The notes beneath the pieces were generated by a model that was not told where the DNA came from, did no database searches, and was given only the letters and a program-made list of their open reading frames with translations. From Prostheceraeus crozeri (Eukaryota > Platyhelminthes > Polycladida > Euryleptidae), in contig CAJQUW010014293.1 of assembly GCA_907163375.1 (NCBI GenBank), positions 145,427 to 209,426 of the forward strand: a DNA stretch of 64,000 bases. Direction: 5' to 3'. The translations under genes were made by a program, and so were the position numbers. Positions 10,501 through 21,514 of the stretch are shown one piece after another. Every line of letters starts with the position of its first letter. Position 1 is the first letter of the stretch.

Positions 10501-11493
10501 TCTGCATACTAAAATTCTATTTATAAATGGGCATGCTTCTAAAGTCAGTTCACCGCATTATCAAATTTAGACAGAAAGCCTTCCTCAAACCCTACATAGA
10601 TAGTAACAGTCAAAAACGTGCACTCGCCCAATAATTTTGAAAAGGATTTTTATAAATATAAGAATAACAGTCTATTCGGAAAGACCATGGAGGATGTTAG
10701 AAAACGTATGAATTACAAACTAGTCGTTGATGAACAAAAATATCACAAATTGACCTCATCACCTCTTTTCATTGATAGAGACATCATCGATGAGGATCTT
10801 GTAGGTGTTAAAATGATTAAATCAGAAGTTGAGTTGTGCAAACCCATCTATATTGGGCAAGCCGTTTTAGATTATTCCAAGCTTAAAATGTATCAACTCT
10901 TCTACAAAATATTAAAACCATGCCCTCTCGTAAAAGAGGTTCGTTTGCTGGGTGGTGATACAGATAGTTTCTTTTTAGGAATTACCACTCAAAAAGATTT
11001 AAATTTTAATGAAGTAGGTAAGTCATTAGAAAAATATTTCGACACATCTAACTACAATCCCACTCATCCACTCTATTCCATACAGAATAAAGCCAAACTT
11101 GGTTGTTTTAAGGATGAAACAGCAGGAAAGGAAATAGATAAAATGATTCTCCTCCATCCTAAAATGTATTCCATGAAATTAAAAGAATGTGCAGATAGTA
11201 TTAAGCGTGCTAAAGGTATATCAAAATCCATTGTTCACAAAATGAAACATCGGTCCTATAAGAAGGCCTATAAAAATAAAACTATAACGTTTGTCAATAT
11301 GACAATCTTAAAATCTCAAGTTCATACTGTGAAAACGCACACGTTCAAGAAACGAGCGCTTTCAGCATGGGAGGATAAGAGGTGTTGGATAGGACATAAC
11401 ACATCTCTTCCACATGGACATCCTGACACAAACACACCTCCACCCAAAAGAATAAAACTCACGCTACCACATTCAGGAGATGTATTGACATAA
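7521..11493 (+). pseudogene. POLB: Protein-primed family B DNA polymerase, Polinton A
   Basis: Replicative polymerase of the element. Two introns typical of a spliced leader are visible: a one-codon first exon (ATG, 7521-7523), intron 7524-7590, and a second intron at 7652-7710. The N-terminal part has C2H2 zinc fingers (CADCGHMFTRKHSLLRHIK near 7755, CDLCPLSFDSHFQRSSHR near 7890, CDRCIRSFWSKDKFETHY near 8828), then a DHDHITGKFRNALCSKCN block resembling endonuclease-VII-type fingers. Exonuclease motifs: YADIEC (Exo I, near 8988), HNFKGYDSH (Exo II, near 9386), YLELDVILLADVF (Exo III, near 9868). Polymerase motifs: YYDQNNLYG (A, near 10141), NNSLFGKTMED (B, near 10660), GGDTDSFF (C, near 10952). 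Broken, with a few breaks. The twin is at 37969-41943. Confidence 0.95.
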
Positions 11494-11672
11494 TCAACTT
11501 TAACTCAGTATTTTGATGTTGCTTTTTGTAGATATACATGGTTGTTTTATGTATCACATGAGATCGTTTCTTCCTTGTGAAGATATGCCTACAGACAGCC
11601 CATTCCCCCTATATCTGTGAAAAGACTTTTTCATACACATATTTTTATTTCAATAAACATATCACAATGACT
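11494..11672. other. Convergent 3' ends of polymerase B and the late-type gene
   Basis: Short AT-rich intergenic segment between convergent genes. It contains TTTTTATTTCAATAAACATA near 11641, which offers AATAAA-type polyadenylation signals. The same segment occurs at 37790-37968. Confidence 0.5.
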
Positions 11673-13222
11673 TCACTTTGTTTTCCGAAACACTAAAGTT
11701 ACGAGGGATTTAGTATCTTTCACATGGATGCACTCTTGTAAACCATTGGTAATTTTGATAGCAATAGAGGGTATAGTTTGTTTGACGACGGGATGATAGA
11801 AAATAGATTCAAACATCTTCTCGACTATTCCATATGAAGCGTCTTTATCATGAATAAAATCACGTAAAATGTATTCTTTTTTCTCACCAACAGAAATAGG
11901 AAGCATCAAATCACTTTGAATGTAAAGGTGATGTTCATGTTTATCAAGTGTCATTGGTGTTTCTATACCAATCGTATGCGCAGCAGTAAACACAGTTTGT
12001 AGCATTGAAAAGCCAAAGAGTTTTTTCAAATTTTTACTCAATTGACATTGAATGTCATCACCCAGTTTCAGAACAACGCGTTGATTTTCAATTGAAAACG
12101 AAATGTGGTGTGTCTTTGCATCATATTTACTTTTCATCACATGCTTCAACTTCTGTTGTATATAAGGATTTACTACATGAATGAAGCTTTCAACTGTATG
12201 ATATAGACGCGGCATTATACTGATAGAAACTCTAGATTCTTGATAAGACTGGTAAATTTTCTTGATGCGATCACCATAGATGTCCACCCACCATTCATCA
12301 TTAACTGAATCAGCTTTAGTGTGATATTCATGAGAAGCATACACCACACCGCTTCCAATAATAGGCGTATAATTTCTTACAAAATGACGCAAGGTTGGAG
12401 AGAAATAAACTGTAAGTTTGTCATTATATTTCTGAATAACCAACTTATTTTTGTCCGCCATAATTTTCTCTCCATACTTCTTACCCACAGTCTCATTCCA
12501 TCGTTTTACTAACTCAATAAGTGATAAAGGTTGAACACCACGCTTTTTCAAAATGATGCGTTCTAACATTCTACAACATCTTCATCAAATATTTTAAATC
12601 TATAATGAAATTTATTGATTCGATTTGAATAAACTTTTTTAACATTTGCAGTAGCAATTGACGTCAGATGTAGTCCATGGCCAAAACCGAGATGTGGATA
12701 GAATTCATTATCCAACCTCAGTGTAAGACCTTTAGTAAAAGAATGAAAGCGAAGGAACTGTCTCCCACTCCAATGATAGATAGTAAACTCATAAACTTTC
12801 TGATCATTATTCTTCATGATGGAAGTATTACCACTGTTGAATGCCTTAATAATTTTCTCATTCCCGAATGGTTCATAATAATCTGATTTTATCTGAATCC
12901 ATTCATAGTTCCACTTTCCATCTGACGTTAAATTGTATGGGAACTGGAATGCATTATTCATCATTATTCCATCATGGGTGCGAGGAGTCAATATCATTTC
13001 TTCCACATCATTCACATTCTGAATATTGCTATCATAGCAAATACTAGAAACGCCAACCTCCCATTCACCTTCTAAATGTAGTGGGTGATTTAATTCTACT
13101 CGATAGTCTGATGGTTTATTTTTGGGAAATTTATTCATAGAAGCATTACTGGGCAAGTAGATTAGAAACGAGTCCTTATTTTCACTTTCCATATTATTCA
13201 CATTGGAAAAATATATTAGCAT
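11673..13222 (-). pseudogene. Large late-type protein 1 (LPSNAS family), copy A
   Basis: Twin of 36239-37789. It carries the same N-terminal YLPSNASMNKFPKNKPSDY block and the same two-part organisation. Broken. See the copy B entry. Confidence 0.6.
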
Positions 13223-13231
13223 ACGTTTGCA

Positions 13232-14626
13232 TTAACTCTTCATTCGGAAATGGAGTGTGATACTTGTCACAGCATCTTTATGAAAAAGAATCAACGCACC
13301 AGCATCGTCATAAATGGCAATATCAATTTGTGGGATGTAGTTTGATTTCAGCTTTGTATAATGCACTTTCTTGAAAGTATGCTCAGATAAAATACTGCAG
13401 CTTTTTGGCTGATGGTATCATTGCCAGCAATGGAGCTTCAACATCTCCCACACGTACATCTTCACCAATATTGGAATATATCTGAAAATAGTTAATACGA
13501 CGCGATAGTGACATGTCTTCGCTAGCTTTGGTTACAGTACCACTTTTAAAGATATTTTGATCAAAACCCAAAATGTCCATTAGAGTTTTATCCATAATTA
13601 GTTCAATACCTTTTCCACTTATAGTGAGAGACAAAACACCTTCTTTTTCAGAAAATGAAATATGTTGCTCATTAATCACTTCATTTAAATAATCTACAAC
13701 CAATTTAACTGAAGTAATAATGCGAGGCATCAACACTCTTGTTTCATGTAAGATACCACCGAAAGGCTCTACACACTTTCTGTATAAAGATACGGCCCAT
13801 TCTGTATCAAATTGATTTGACCTTTCACATGGTAAATGTTGCATATCATATTTTCCATGAACAGCTGCAGAACGATGTCGTAAGAACTGATGAAAATCTT
13901 TTGAACAAACTAATACTAGATCATCATCATTTAATTTACTTATTGCAATATGATTGGATGATTTGATATAAGTCAATGTTGCCACTTGTTTACCATCAAC
14001 TCGAAGGAGATAATTAAATTTCTCAATAATGTTTCAGGAGTCATGTTTGTCTTTCTTTGCTTAATCACAATCTTCTTCACCAACGTCTTCTCATTTCTTG
14101 GAATAAGATCTACATAATAAGCTTCCTCTCGATATATTAACTGTTTATGACCACTTGGGTGGTAATTAACGTTATAATTATCATAGCTTGTTAAGGCGCT
14201 AGCGAGGTAACCTAAATCATTTCTTAAACTTGGACTTAAACCAACAATCCAATCTTTCTCAACTACATGATGTACATATTTATGATCATCATTGTGCGGA
14301 GTAAATTGGACAATATGTTTACACGCTTTATTCAAGAAATCATATATAAACTTTTTACATGATAAGAGATCTTTCTTTGGCCACTGTGGAATGTATACTC
14401 GACAGCCCTTTTCACATTGGTAAGCAGCTGTGCGTCTCATATTAATAGTCATCACCTCATGATCAAAAGTATAGACACAGTTGCTATGAACAAGTTGAGT
14501 GACACCCACTTCCAACTTTCCATTTAGCTGTTGTGCATGATCAATGGGAGTAGAAAAGAGTGCGGCTCGATTACTAGCAAATCTATTTGCGGCCGCATTG
14601 CTAAGCAAAATATGATAAAACGACAT
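13232..14626 (-). pseudogene. Large late-type protein 2 (LLSNAA family), copy A
   Basis: Twin of 34832-36229, starting MSFYHILLSNAA. Only 35 bp separate its start from that of the divergent PC4-like gene at 14662, so both must share a very small bidirectional control region. Broken. Confidence 0.6.
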
Positions 14627-14661
14627 TTTTATATTGCTGATCTGCTGTTTTGCATAACATC

Positions 14662-14886
14662 ATGAAGACTTGGATTTTGGACTCTCTGCAATATATCAGA
14701 GTTGATCGTAATGGAAACGTACATTTCAAAAATTCTCATGGTCATACATCAAGAGGTATTACATTAACATGGCGACAATTTGTCAACCTCAATGATATCA
14801 TGAGGGATTTGGAATATTTTGAAACATTAAGATTCATCTCCTTGGGTGATCAAGTTTGGCTTCAACATTACAGAAATGAAATTTAA
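14662..14886 (+). CDS. PC4-like small protein a, copy A
   Basis: A whole 74-residue frame starting MKTWILDSLQYIRV. It reads ILDSLQYIRVDRNGNVHF, then a loop with NSHGHTSRGITLTWRQF and VNLNDIMRDLEYF. This order of strands, glycine-containing loop, GI(S/T)LT and final helix follows the single-stranded-DNA-binding fold of the transcription coactivator PC4 (SUB1), whose core reads KGISLTxxQWxxL. Length fits a bare PC4 core of about 65-75 residues. It lies head to head with a late-type gene and next to a paralogue (15041) and a TBP-like gene. The call rests on motif pattern only. The twin is at 34572-34796. Confidence 0.5.
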   Translation: MKTWILDSLQYIRVDRNGNVHFKNSHGHTSRGITLTWRQFVNLNDIMRDLEYFETLRFISLGDQVWLQHYRNEI

Positions 14887-14943
14887 ATCTGCCATTCTCA
14901 TTCCGCAAACTGTTTCTCATTTCGCAAATACAATTGGGAGAAG

Positions 14944-14951
14944 TATAGAAG
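14944..14951 (+). promoter_or_regulatory. TATA-like box (TATAGAAG) in the duplicated PC4 unit
   Basis: TTGGGAGAAGTATAGAAG here matches TTGGGAAAAGTATAAAAG at 15310-15327, so the promoter was duplicated with the gene. It lies about 90 bp before the ATG at 15041. Twin at 34507-34514. Confidence 0.5.
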
Positions 14952-15040
14952 ATACATACATCGCTCCATCATGACATTTATTCGTCGTGAGTTCATCGCT
15001 CTACTATGCAAATCTTAATCAGACATGACTATCACGCACC

Positions 15041-15604
15041 ATGAGTTGGAAATTAGATTCCCTACAACGTATTGAAACGGATCATGATCGAAACGTCTAT
15101 TTCAAAGATTCAACTGGAAATGTGAGAAGAGAGTTTGCTTTATCTTATCGTCATTTTCAATCTCTACATCATATCATGAAGGATTTGAAATACTTCTATA
15201 TGAAAAGACATTCACGTATTGGAAATCGCATCTGGCTGCGCGTCAACAATCGGCGAATTCAACTCTATCATTCCCAACTCCATACTAACTTCACATTTCA
15301 TCAAGGTAGTTGGGAAAAGTATAAAAGGAAGGTACATTGCTCAATTTACTCATTCTTTCATCATGAAGCGCCATCGCTACACCATCGTCAACATTCTCCG
15401 TCGCTTCAGACTCTACACCAAAATCGATCTCACAACATTACACCAACACCTTCCAAACAGCAAGTATTATCCGAGCCGTCCTTAAATGTTAGTGGTGAAG
15501 ATGAACAATTCACGGAATCTTCAACTCTTCCCAAATGGGACTGTACAGATTCTCGGCGCCCTTTCTCATTCATCGGCGCAGTCAATGCGCTTAGAGCTAC
15601 ATAG
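15041..15604 (+). CDS. PC4-like small protein b, copy A
   Basis: Paralogue of the gene at 14662. It begins MSWKLDSLQRIETDHDRNVY and has FKDSTGNVRREFALSYRHF and LHHIMKDLKYF at the same positions. The PC4-like part is the first 75 or so residues. The open frame runs on through the promoter and the start of the TBP-like gene, so the natural end is uncertain and the downstream part is probably not informative. Twin at 33974-34417. Confidence 0.45.
   Translation: MSWKLDSLQRIETDHDRNVYFKDSTGNVRREFALSYRHFQSLHHIMKDLKYFYMKRHSRIGNRIWLRVNNRRIQLYHSQLHTNFTFHQGSWEKYKRKVHCSIYSFFHHEAPSLHHRQHSPSLQTLHQNRSHNITPTPSKQQVLSEPSLNVSGEDEQFTESSTLPKWDCTDSRRPFSFIGAVNALRAT
15320..15327 (+). promoter_or_regulatory. TATA box (TATAAAAG) for the TBP-like gene, A
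   Basis: Consensus TATAAAAG, 35 bp before the ATG at 15363. Conserved at 34131-34138 in copy B. A gene for a TBP-like factor thus has one of the best TATA boxes in the element, which would permit autoregulation (inference). Confidence 0.7.
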
Positions 15605-15908
15605 ACTACTACGTCGGATATGGAAGAGGGAGAGGTGTGTGATGTCGAATCTGACTGTGGACAATATGGTGATCTCTACTCAATTGAGTGAAAGTGTATC
15701 ATTTTTGAAGATTCGTACCAGCAGTTACAATTTGTGTTATGAACCCGAACTTTTTCCTGCAGCTCTCATTAGTTGTTGGTTACCTGTGCATGTTGCAATC
15801 TTTCATAATAGTAAAGTGATCATTACTGGACTAAAATCTCATGTACAAGCAAATGTGATCCTAGACTATCTCATCGAGTATGTACGTACCCAGCGGATTG
15901 TAAAATAA
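15363..15908 (+). pseudogene. TATA-binding-protein-like factor, copy A
   Basis: Twin of the whole 181-residue frame at 33550-34095, starting MKRHRYTIVNILRRF at the same distance from its TATA box and with exactly the same overall length. The second-repeat signature NMVISTQL and YEPELFPAALI is clear. Broken in this copy. It ends 26 bp before the convergent protease gene. Confidence 0.75.
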
Positions 15909-15934
15909 AAAACAATTTTTCCAACATGATGTTT

Positions 15935-16396
15935 TTATTTCAAATCATGATAGAACTTACAAATCATTTTTTCATTAGAGGATGGATTACATGAAAAGTT
16001 TTGAATAACAGATACAAATCGAGATACATGTAAACGTTTTAAGATGAAGTACAGTACAAAAGCGCCACACGTTGATGAAAGTGGATGTTGTAGTATGCGT
16101 TCATTTCGCTGACATTGACGCGTATGTTTTCTCAACCACTGCTGTGTTGGTATATTTGGAGGTTGAGCAAGAGAGTCAAATAGTTCACCACGTCGGTCTT
16201 CTCCAATAAAGATCGCTTTCCAATGCTCACCGCCTAAATTCTGCGAATGAGTGTTTAGCACAATAAAGATGGGATAGTGATTTACTGCAGGTGGTAAGGT
16301 ATCGAGTGAATAGACATTATCGAAAGCTTTCAACGTCGCTTCGTCTGCATTACGCTGCACTTTAGTTTTAATATCGTCAGCAGTGAACCAACTCAT
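15935..16396 (-). CDS. PRO: Adenain-like cysteine protease, Polinton A
   Basis: Looks whole, 153 residues, and differs from the copy at 33061-33522 at only a handful of positions. Catalytic arrangement as described there. Its start overlaps the capsid gene stop by one base. Confidence 0.85.
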   Translation of the reverse strand: MSWFTADDIKTKVQRNADEATLKAFDNVYSLDTLPPAVNHYPIFIVLNTHSQNLGGEHWKAIFIGEDRRGELFDSLAQPPNIPTQQWLRKHTRQCQRNERILQHPLSSTCGAFVLYFILKRLHVSRFVSVIQNFSCNPSSNEKMICKFYHDLK

Positions 16397-17672
16397 TAAC
16401 GATTATACCGAAGAATCACGCCACGATACTTTGTAATTTCAATATTTGAATCGAAGACTGCATAAATTAATACATTGATCGTCTCAGGTAGTGTTCTTTT
16501 GAACGTCAAATCCAAACGAATATTATGAGGCACGTTCGCTTGACGATGGGGTGCACTAATATCGCTGTCAGCAGTCAAATCACATGCATAAATAGTATAG
16601 CCACTCTTAAACTCTTTCATAGTCAGTCCGTTGGTGTCATCCGTATTGTAAAAGCCAAAGACATCCATAAAATCAACATAACTGCGCATAAATTAATCCG
16701 CAGCAAAATCTGGTTTGTAGGGTGGACCAGGATGACTGACACCATTTACACGTAAAGCAATTTCACTTAACTGATTGTGTTTAAAATTGAAAGGATTCTT
16801 CTTTATATTACCATTAAATGCATCATTTTCAACCATTGCCACCATGAGGAGCTTCGGTGCTTCCGATGGAAAGAGGCCATCTTTCATGAAACTCTTTTGA
16901 TCTTTCGGAATTGTAAAGGTGAGAAGCTTTGTATGCTGAATGGGTAAATGGCATTTTGGCGGTTAAGACCTTCAGCATGTCCTCTAATGACACTTGGATT
17001 CGGTACTACTCGACGAATGTAAAGTGCAATATCTTCCACATGAATTCTAAAATTGTCAACTTTAGCAAATGCATTCAGCGCAAATTCAGGCTTATTCAAT
17101 GTCAGCTTGAGTCTCATGCTGGTATTACAGAGTAAAAGCTTTGACTGTCCAAAGAAGTCTAAATTCAGCGGACCATATAGCTGACATACTTTACTATCTT
17201 TAATCATAGCAGATCGCTTTACAAAGCCACTGTTTGTTTCAGCATCAAATTTTCCTGCTTCATCTCTGTACCATCCCATGGCTTCCATATGACTTTTTTG
17301 TGCTGCTGGATGAAACTGTGATACATGATTGAAATATGATTTATAGGAATAATCGCTTTGACCACCTTCCACCTGCTGCTCTCCAATCGTTAGAGAAACA
17401 TCGCGAAGTAATGTAGTCAATGGTAAATTGTTCAGTCCAACTTTATGTGTATCGTCAATAGCAGTTCCATCTGCTTGCTGAATTCTAAACCTCAAATCAA
17501 CCATCGCATAACTCAAATCTATGTAGTCATCACTACCACCAGGAATAACAAATTCAATGGGGCCAGCATTCTCAGCTGTTCGAGGATGATAATCTACAAT
17601 ACTTGAACTAAGAATATCTGTCTGTATGGCTTGTTGATCAAACAAACAAAACCCGGAAGTTTTACACTCCAT
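16396..17672 (-). pseudogene. MCP: Major capsid protein (double jelly-roll type), Polinton A
   Basis: Twin of 31785-33061, with the same family blocks (IVDYHPRT, GPIEFVIPGGSDDYIDL). Broken, with a few breaks. Confidence 0.8.
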
Positions 17673-17674
17673 GA

Positions 17675-18130
17675 TTAGAAGTTATAGCAGCGTCGTCGTT
17701 TAGCGCCTGATGAATGATTAGAGCCTCTGCGACGTTTGCGTGAATGCCTTTTGACTGAAGATCGCACCTTACCAGCTCCGCGATGTTTCCTTCTTCCTTT
17801 ATTCATTCGTTTAGGTGATTTCTTTCCTTGAGTAACACCAGCAAAGGTCTGCTTCAATGTTTTTAAACCGCGTTCCTTCCCATGATTCAACAAACTGCTC
17901 TTAAAACTTCTACCTCTGGAAAGATCACTATCAACATCACCAGCAAAGCCAACGGCATTACTTAAAACATTTCGTTTTAAAGATCTTCCGACATTGGATA
18001 TGAGAGGTGCTACAACAGACTTCAGTGCACCAAGTATGCTACCTCCACGTTGGCGGCGAGCGCCGCTTTAAATTTGTCCTCCACCACTTACATAGGAGGG
18101 TCGTGAATAAAATGAGGCAGTTGGATTCAT
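17675..18130 (-). pseudogene. Small basic virion-type protein, Polinton A
   Basis: Twin of 31327-31782. It has the YVSGGG leader, the RRQRGGSILGALKSVVAPLI hydrophobic block and a C-terminus that is almost all K and R. Located between integrase and capsid genes, as usual for Polinton minor capsid proteins. Broken. Confidence 0.55.
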
Positions 18131-18171
18131 AGCTCAAACCCTAAACATTGTTAGTTACAACTTTGCATGAA

Positions 18172-19262
18172 TCACTGTCGATCACTTAGATGAAAGATGT
18201 CGGCACGACACATCCAAGAGCTCATACTTGAAGGATAACCAGTCCATTTAACAAGACACCATTCTTCACCTTGTCGTTTTTTACATCGAATGATTTTCTC
18301 TACCAAATATGTTTCACTTTCAGTGACTACCTCAATCTCATCGCGGTAAAAGCTACCCTCAATTACTTCATTATCGTAATCTTTCAACTTGTAGGAGGTG
18401 GGAGAGTCTTTTTGATCAATCCTTGATACTGTAAATACCTCCTCTGTCCAATTCGGAGGGTACCCTTTAGCAAAAACACTCTTCACTTTTGAGATACGAA
18501 CTTTATCACCAATTTTCACATCACTTTTCACATAAGTGCGTTTACGTTGGAATGATTCGCGCACTTTATCTACATTGTCAGCATTTACATCTACTGGTCT
18601 GAGTCCAATAGAACGATGGATAGAGTGATTGTAGGCATGGAGTGCATCTTGTAGAACCTTTGTCCAATTTTGTGTCAAGTTGGCAGTAAAATGTCGCCAC
18701 AAGCGATTTTTTAATGTGCGATTAAAACGTTCAACGAGTGCAGCTTTATAAGCACTCTTTACACTAAACAACTCAATGTCATGCCTCTCAAATAATCTTC
18801 TCACATGCTGATTTTCAAACTCTTTTCCTTGATCACTCTGAATTCTTTTTGGAATGCGACCTTCTCGAAAAATTGTTTGGAATGCTTTTGCTACTCCTTT
18901 CCCTTCTTTAGTTTTTAAAGGTTGAGCCCACGCATAACGCGAGAAAATATCAATGACGGTTAAAATAAAATTATTGCCCGAGTTATGTTTTGAAATGGAG
19001 GCAACATCACACAAATCTGCTTGCCACTGTTCATCGATGTCATGAACAATATAATGGCGGGTGCGGTACTTCTTTTTCGCTTGTTTGTGGAGTGTATAGG
19101 TAGCCTGACCCTTTAACCATCGTTTTTCACTTGTGATTGTGGAAGACCACTCGCTTTTGATAATTTCTTGATCGATGCAAATCCTGCCGGATGTTTTACA
19201 TCATAATAGATTGACTTCAAACGCTCAGTCGATGACGACTGACTCTTTTTCCTCCTTCTCAT
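18172..19262 (-). pseudogene. INT: Retroviral-type integrase with chromodomain, Polinton A
   Basis: Twin of 30197-31285, with the same DDE core and C-terminal chromodomain. Broken. The chromodomain block (EWCLVKWTGYPSSMSSW) is well kept. Confidence 0.85.
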
Positions 19263-19440
19263 CTTTTTGTTTTCTTGCCTTTCTACATTTACAACAACTG
19301 CAGCATTTAGCTTTAGAGGTTTTGCGATCGTGTTCACATTGCTTAGGGGTTTCATTGTGAGAGCTGGCGCAGCAAGTGCAAGTGACAACGACACTCACCT
19401 CTGGCGGCTCATTACATGGCAAGCAACACATCTGCTTCAT
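19225..19440 (-). CDS. Cysteine-rich small protein overlapping integrase, copy A
   Basis: Whole 71-residue frame, identical in layout to 30019-30234, with two residue differences. It lies one base after the 230-residue protein and overlaps the integrase start. Confidence 0.5.
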   Translation of the reverse strand: MKQMCCLPCNEPPEVSVVVTCTCCASSHNETPKQCEHDRKTSKAKCCSCCKCRKARKQKDEKEEKESVVID

Positions 19441-19441
19441 A

Positions 19442-20134
19442 TTAATAGTCTGAGAACATGTATTTCCTGGGAGGAGCTGTTTTACGTTTTCCTTTTACTA
19501 GTTTCAGTGGTGGTGTAGATCTACGTCGAGTTCTTCCTCTTGTTTGCTTAGTGAGTGTGGGAGGGGATGTAGCAGGTGACGTCTTAAACCAATTTGTTGG
19601 CATTTTCATCGTCTGAAGCATTGGAGCAGTAGCAACTGTTGAATCAAGTTCTTTCAATGTCTCATTATTCAAAGCAAATTTTGGCACATTATGTTTTTTC
19701 AATAGTTTAAGAAAATATGTCCAACCAGATGGAACATAGCCCTGACGGCGCTTTCTACGTGTCGAATACTGAATCAAGTCTTCATAACGTAAAGCATCAA
19801 TCACTTTATTTTCATCTGTAATGATTTCTCCTCTATCATTTACATTGAGATGGGGTTCAATACTATTGAAAAGAGATATGGCATGTGCGCGAGATGCTAA
19901 AGGTGTAGCAGTCGATACAGAGTCACGCATCTTATTCTTCAAGTTTTTCAATTGCTCAACAGTTTCCGATTGTAATAATACAGCACGATGTGGATCTTTG
20001 AAGTGAACATTTTGCTGATAATCTATTTCTTTCCTATACATTTGATTTGCAAGAGGTTGCTTTACTTGCTGCATGGCAGTCAATTGTACATATTCATCCT
20101 GAGGAATAACAATCATGCGAGAATAAGAACTCAT
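19442..20134 (-). CDS. Uncharacterised 230-residue Polinton protein, copy A
   Basis: Whole frame, about 97% identical to 29325-30017. Its ATGA start overlaps the ATPase stop. Confidence 0.65.
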   Translation of the reverse strand: MSSYSRMIVIPQDEYVQLTAMQQVKQPLANQMYRKEIDYQQNVHFKDPHRAVLLQSETVEQLKNLKNKMRDSVSTATPLASRAHAISLFNSIEPHLNVNDRGEIITDENKVIDALRYEDLIQYSTRRKRRQGYVPSGWTYFLKLLKKHNVPKFALNNETLKELDSTVATAPMLQTMKMPTNWFKTSPATSPPTLTKQTRGRTRRRSTPPLKLVKGKRKTAPPRKYMFSDY

Positions 20135-20748
20135 AGTTTGTAGATAATCATGGGAGTTTTCAAAATATCACTTCGAAATCTAAATTCTTCCGGACACTCT
20201 TGCGTAAAGTCAATGAATAAGTAACCGTGTGGTTTTTCAGTAGCTGCTTGAAAAATTTCAATTAAGGCTTTTGATCCTCTTGGTGCAACTTGTCGCGCTA
20301 AAATTTCAAATTGACTTTTATCTCGCGGATTCTTGAAAATAGCATAATAGTGTGTATTTAGGTTTCGTGTACGAGCTTCTTTTCCATCAGGAAACAAAGT
20401 TTGTGTGATATAGATGATAAAGCACCTTTTATGATGTGCTGCGCGAGTGAACATATCTGTAACATCTTTTGAATTCTTACTTTCTTTTAATAAATCATCC
20501 AATACAACACCATCATTAGACTGAAGTTTATCCACTGGAACAATTCCTTCATGTCGAATAAAGTTGCGACTTTGCAATTCCTGAAACAGCGACGGTTGAT
20601 AAATACCATAACACCAAATCACTCGATTGATAGGTTCCTTAAACAACTCCCTTCTTTTATCCAATAAATTCAGCGTGAAAACAGTTTTACCTGCATGAGA
20701 TGGACCTGATACAGTCAGAACTTTATCACATTGAAGTCTGAAATCCAT
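20131..20748 (-). CDS. ATP: FtsK/HerA-type packaging ATPase, Polinton A
   Basis: Whole 205-residue frame that differs from copy B (28711-29328) at a single residue. Walker A GPSHAGKT and Walker B GVVLDD are present. ATG at 20748 chosen because an upstream extension has only a non-ATG start. Confidence 0.9.
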   Translation of the reverse strand: MDFRLQCDKVLTVSGPSHAGKTVFTLNLLDKRRELFKEPINRVIWCYGIYQPSLFQELQSRNFIRHEGIVPVDKLQSNDGVVLDDLLKESKNSKDVTDMFTRAAHHKRCFIIYITQTLFPDGKEARTRNLNTHYYAIFKNPRDKSQFEILARQVAPRGSKALIEIFQAATEKPHGYLFIDFTQECPEEFRFRSDILKTPMIIYKL

Positions 20749-20779
20749 TTTAATACTTTGAGATTCAACATTTGCATAA

Positions 20780-21136
20780 TTAACGCTTAGAGCCAAAGAT
20801 ATTACCCAATAGGTTGCCCACGACAGGAGCTAACATTGGAAGTATTGCTGAAAGAAAACCGCCCTTTTGTGTTAGAGTTTTCCTCTTTCTTTGAAGGGTG
20901 ACTTTAGGATTGGAGATGAAACGCAATTTCGTAGCATATCGCTTAAGTAACTTTCGTTGTTTTGGTGCTAATTTCTTCGTCCTCAACTTTCTCACATGAG
21001 AAATAATTTCACGAATGAATTTATCGTTAGCATGTCGTATAGCATTGTATCGCTGATTTGCTTTCATTCGTCGGAGAGCTTGAATGGCTGAAGAAAACTT
21101 TTGACTTTTACGTTTCGTCATTTTACGTTTCGCCAT
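20780..21136 (-). CDS. Small basic protein with hydrophobic C-terminus, copy A
   Basis: Twin of 28338-28679, 118 residues, with a slightly longer N-terminus (MAKRKMTKRKSQKF). Ends GGFLSAILPMLAPVVGNLLG. Confidence 0.6.
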   Translation of the reverse strand: MAKRKMTKRKSQKFSSAIQALRRMKANQRYNAIRHANDKFIREIISHVRKLRTKKLAPKQRKLLKRYATKLRFISNPKVTLQRKRKTLTQKGGFLSAILPMLAPVVGNLLGNIFGSKR

Positions 21137-21188
21137 TTTCCGTGTTAGTCTTTGCTAAAAACCTGTCTTTACCACATTTGCATAGGTA

Positions 21189-21512
21189 CTAACTATTGCG
21201 ACATAAGTGACACTCGAAATGAGCAATATCACAGTGGTTACATTTGCAAAGTTGAATGCAATTACGTATGAAACAGCGTTGACAAAAAGCATGCTTACAT
21301 CTCTTGAAGATGCGCTTTTCATTTCCATCCTTTCGCTTACATACATCGCAACACATAGTTTCACCGTTACTGATGTCTATAGCAAGTCTTTTTGAAGATA
21401 TGAATTTGCTAGCCTTTTCTAAATAATAGACGCATGTACAGAAGGAATATACTTCGAGAGTGAGCAGACATAGCTCGAAAACCAGTTGTGCTACAATCAA
21501 GTACCACTGCAT
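21189..21512 (-). CDS. Membrane-anchored RING-type protein, copy A
   Basis: Whole 107-residue frame, one residue different from 27963-28286. It has an N-terminal hydrophobic segment and a C-terminal Cys/His cluster. See copy B. Confidence 0.6.
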   Translation of the reverse strand: MQWYLIVAQLVFELCLLTLEVYSFCTCVYYLEKASKFISSKRLAIDISNGETMCCDVCKRKDGNEKRIFKRCKHAFCQRCFIRNCIQLCKCNHCDIAHFECHLCRNS

Positions 21513-21514
21513 TT

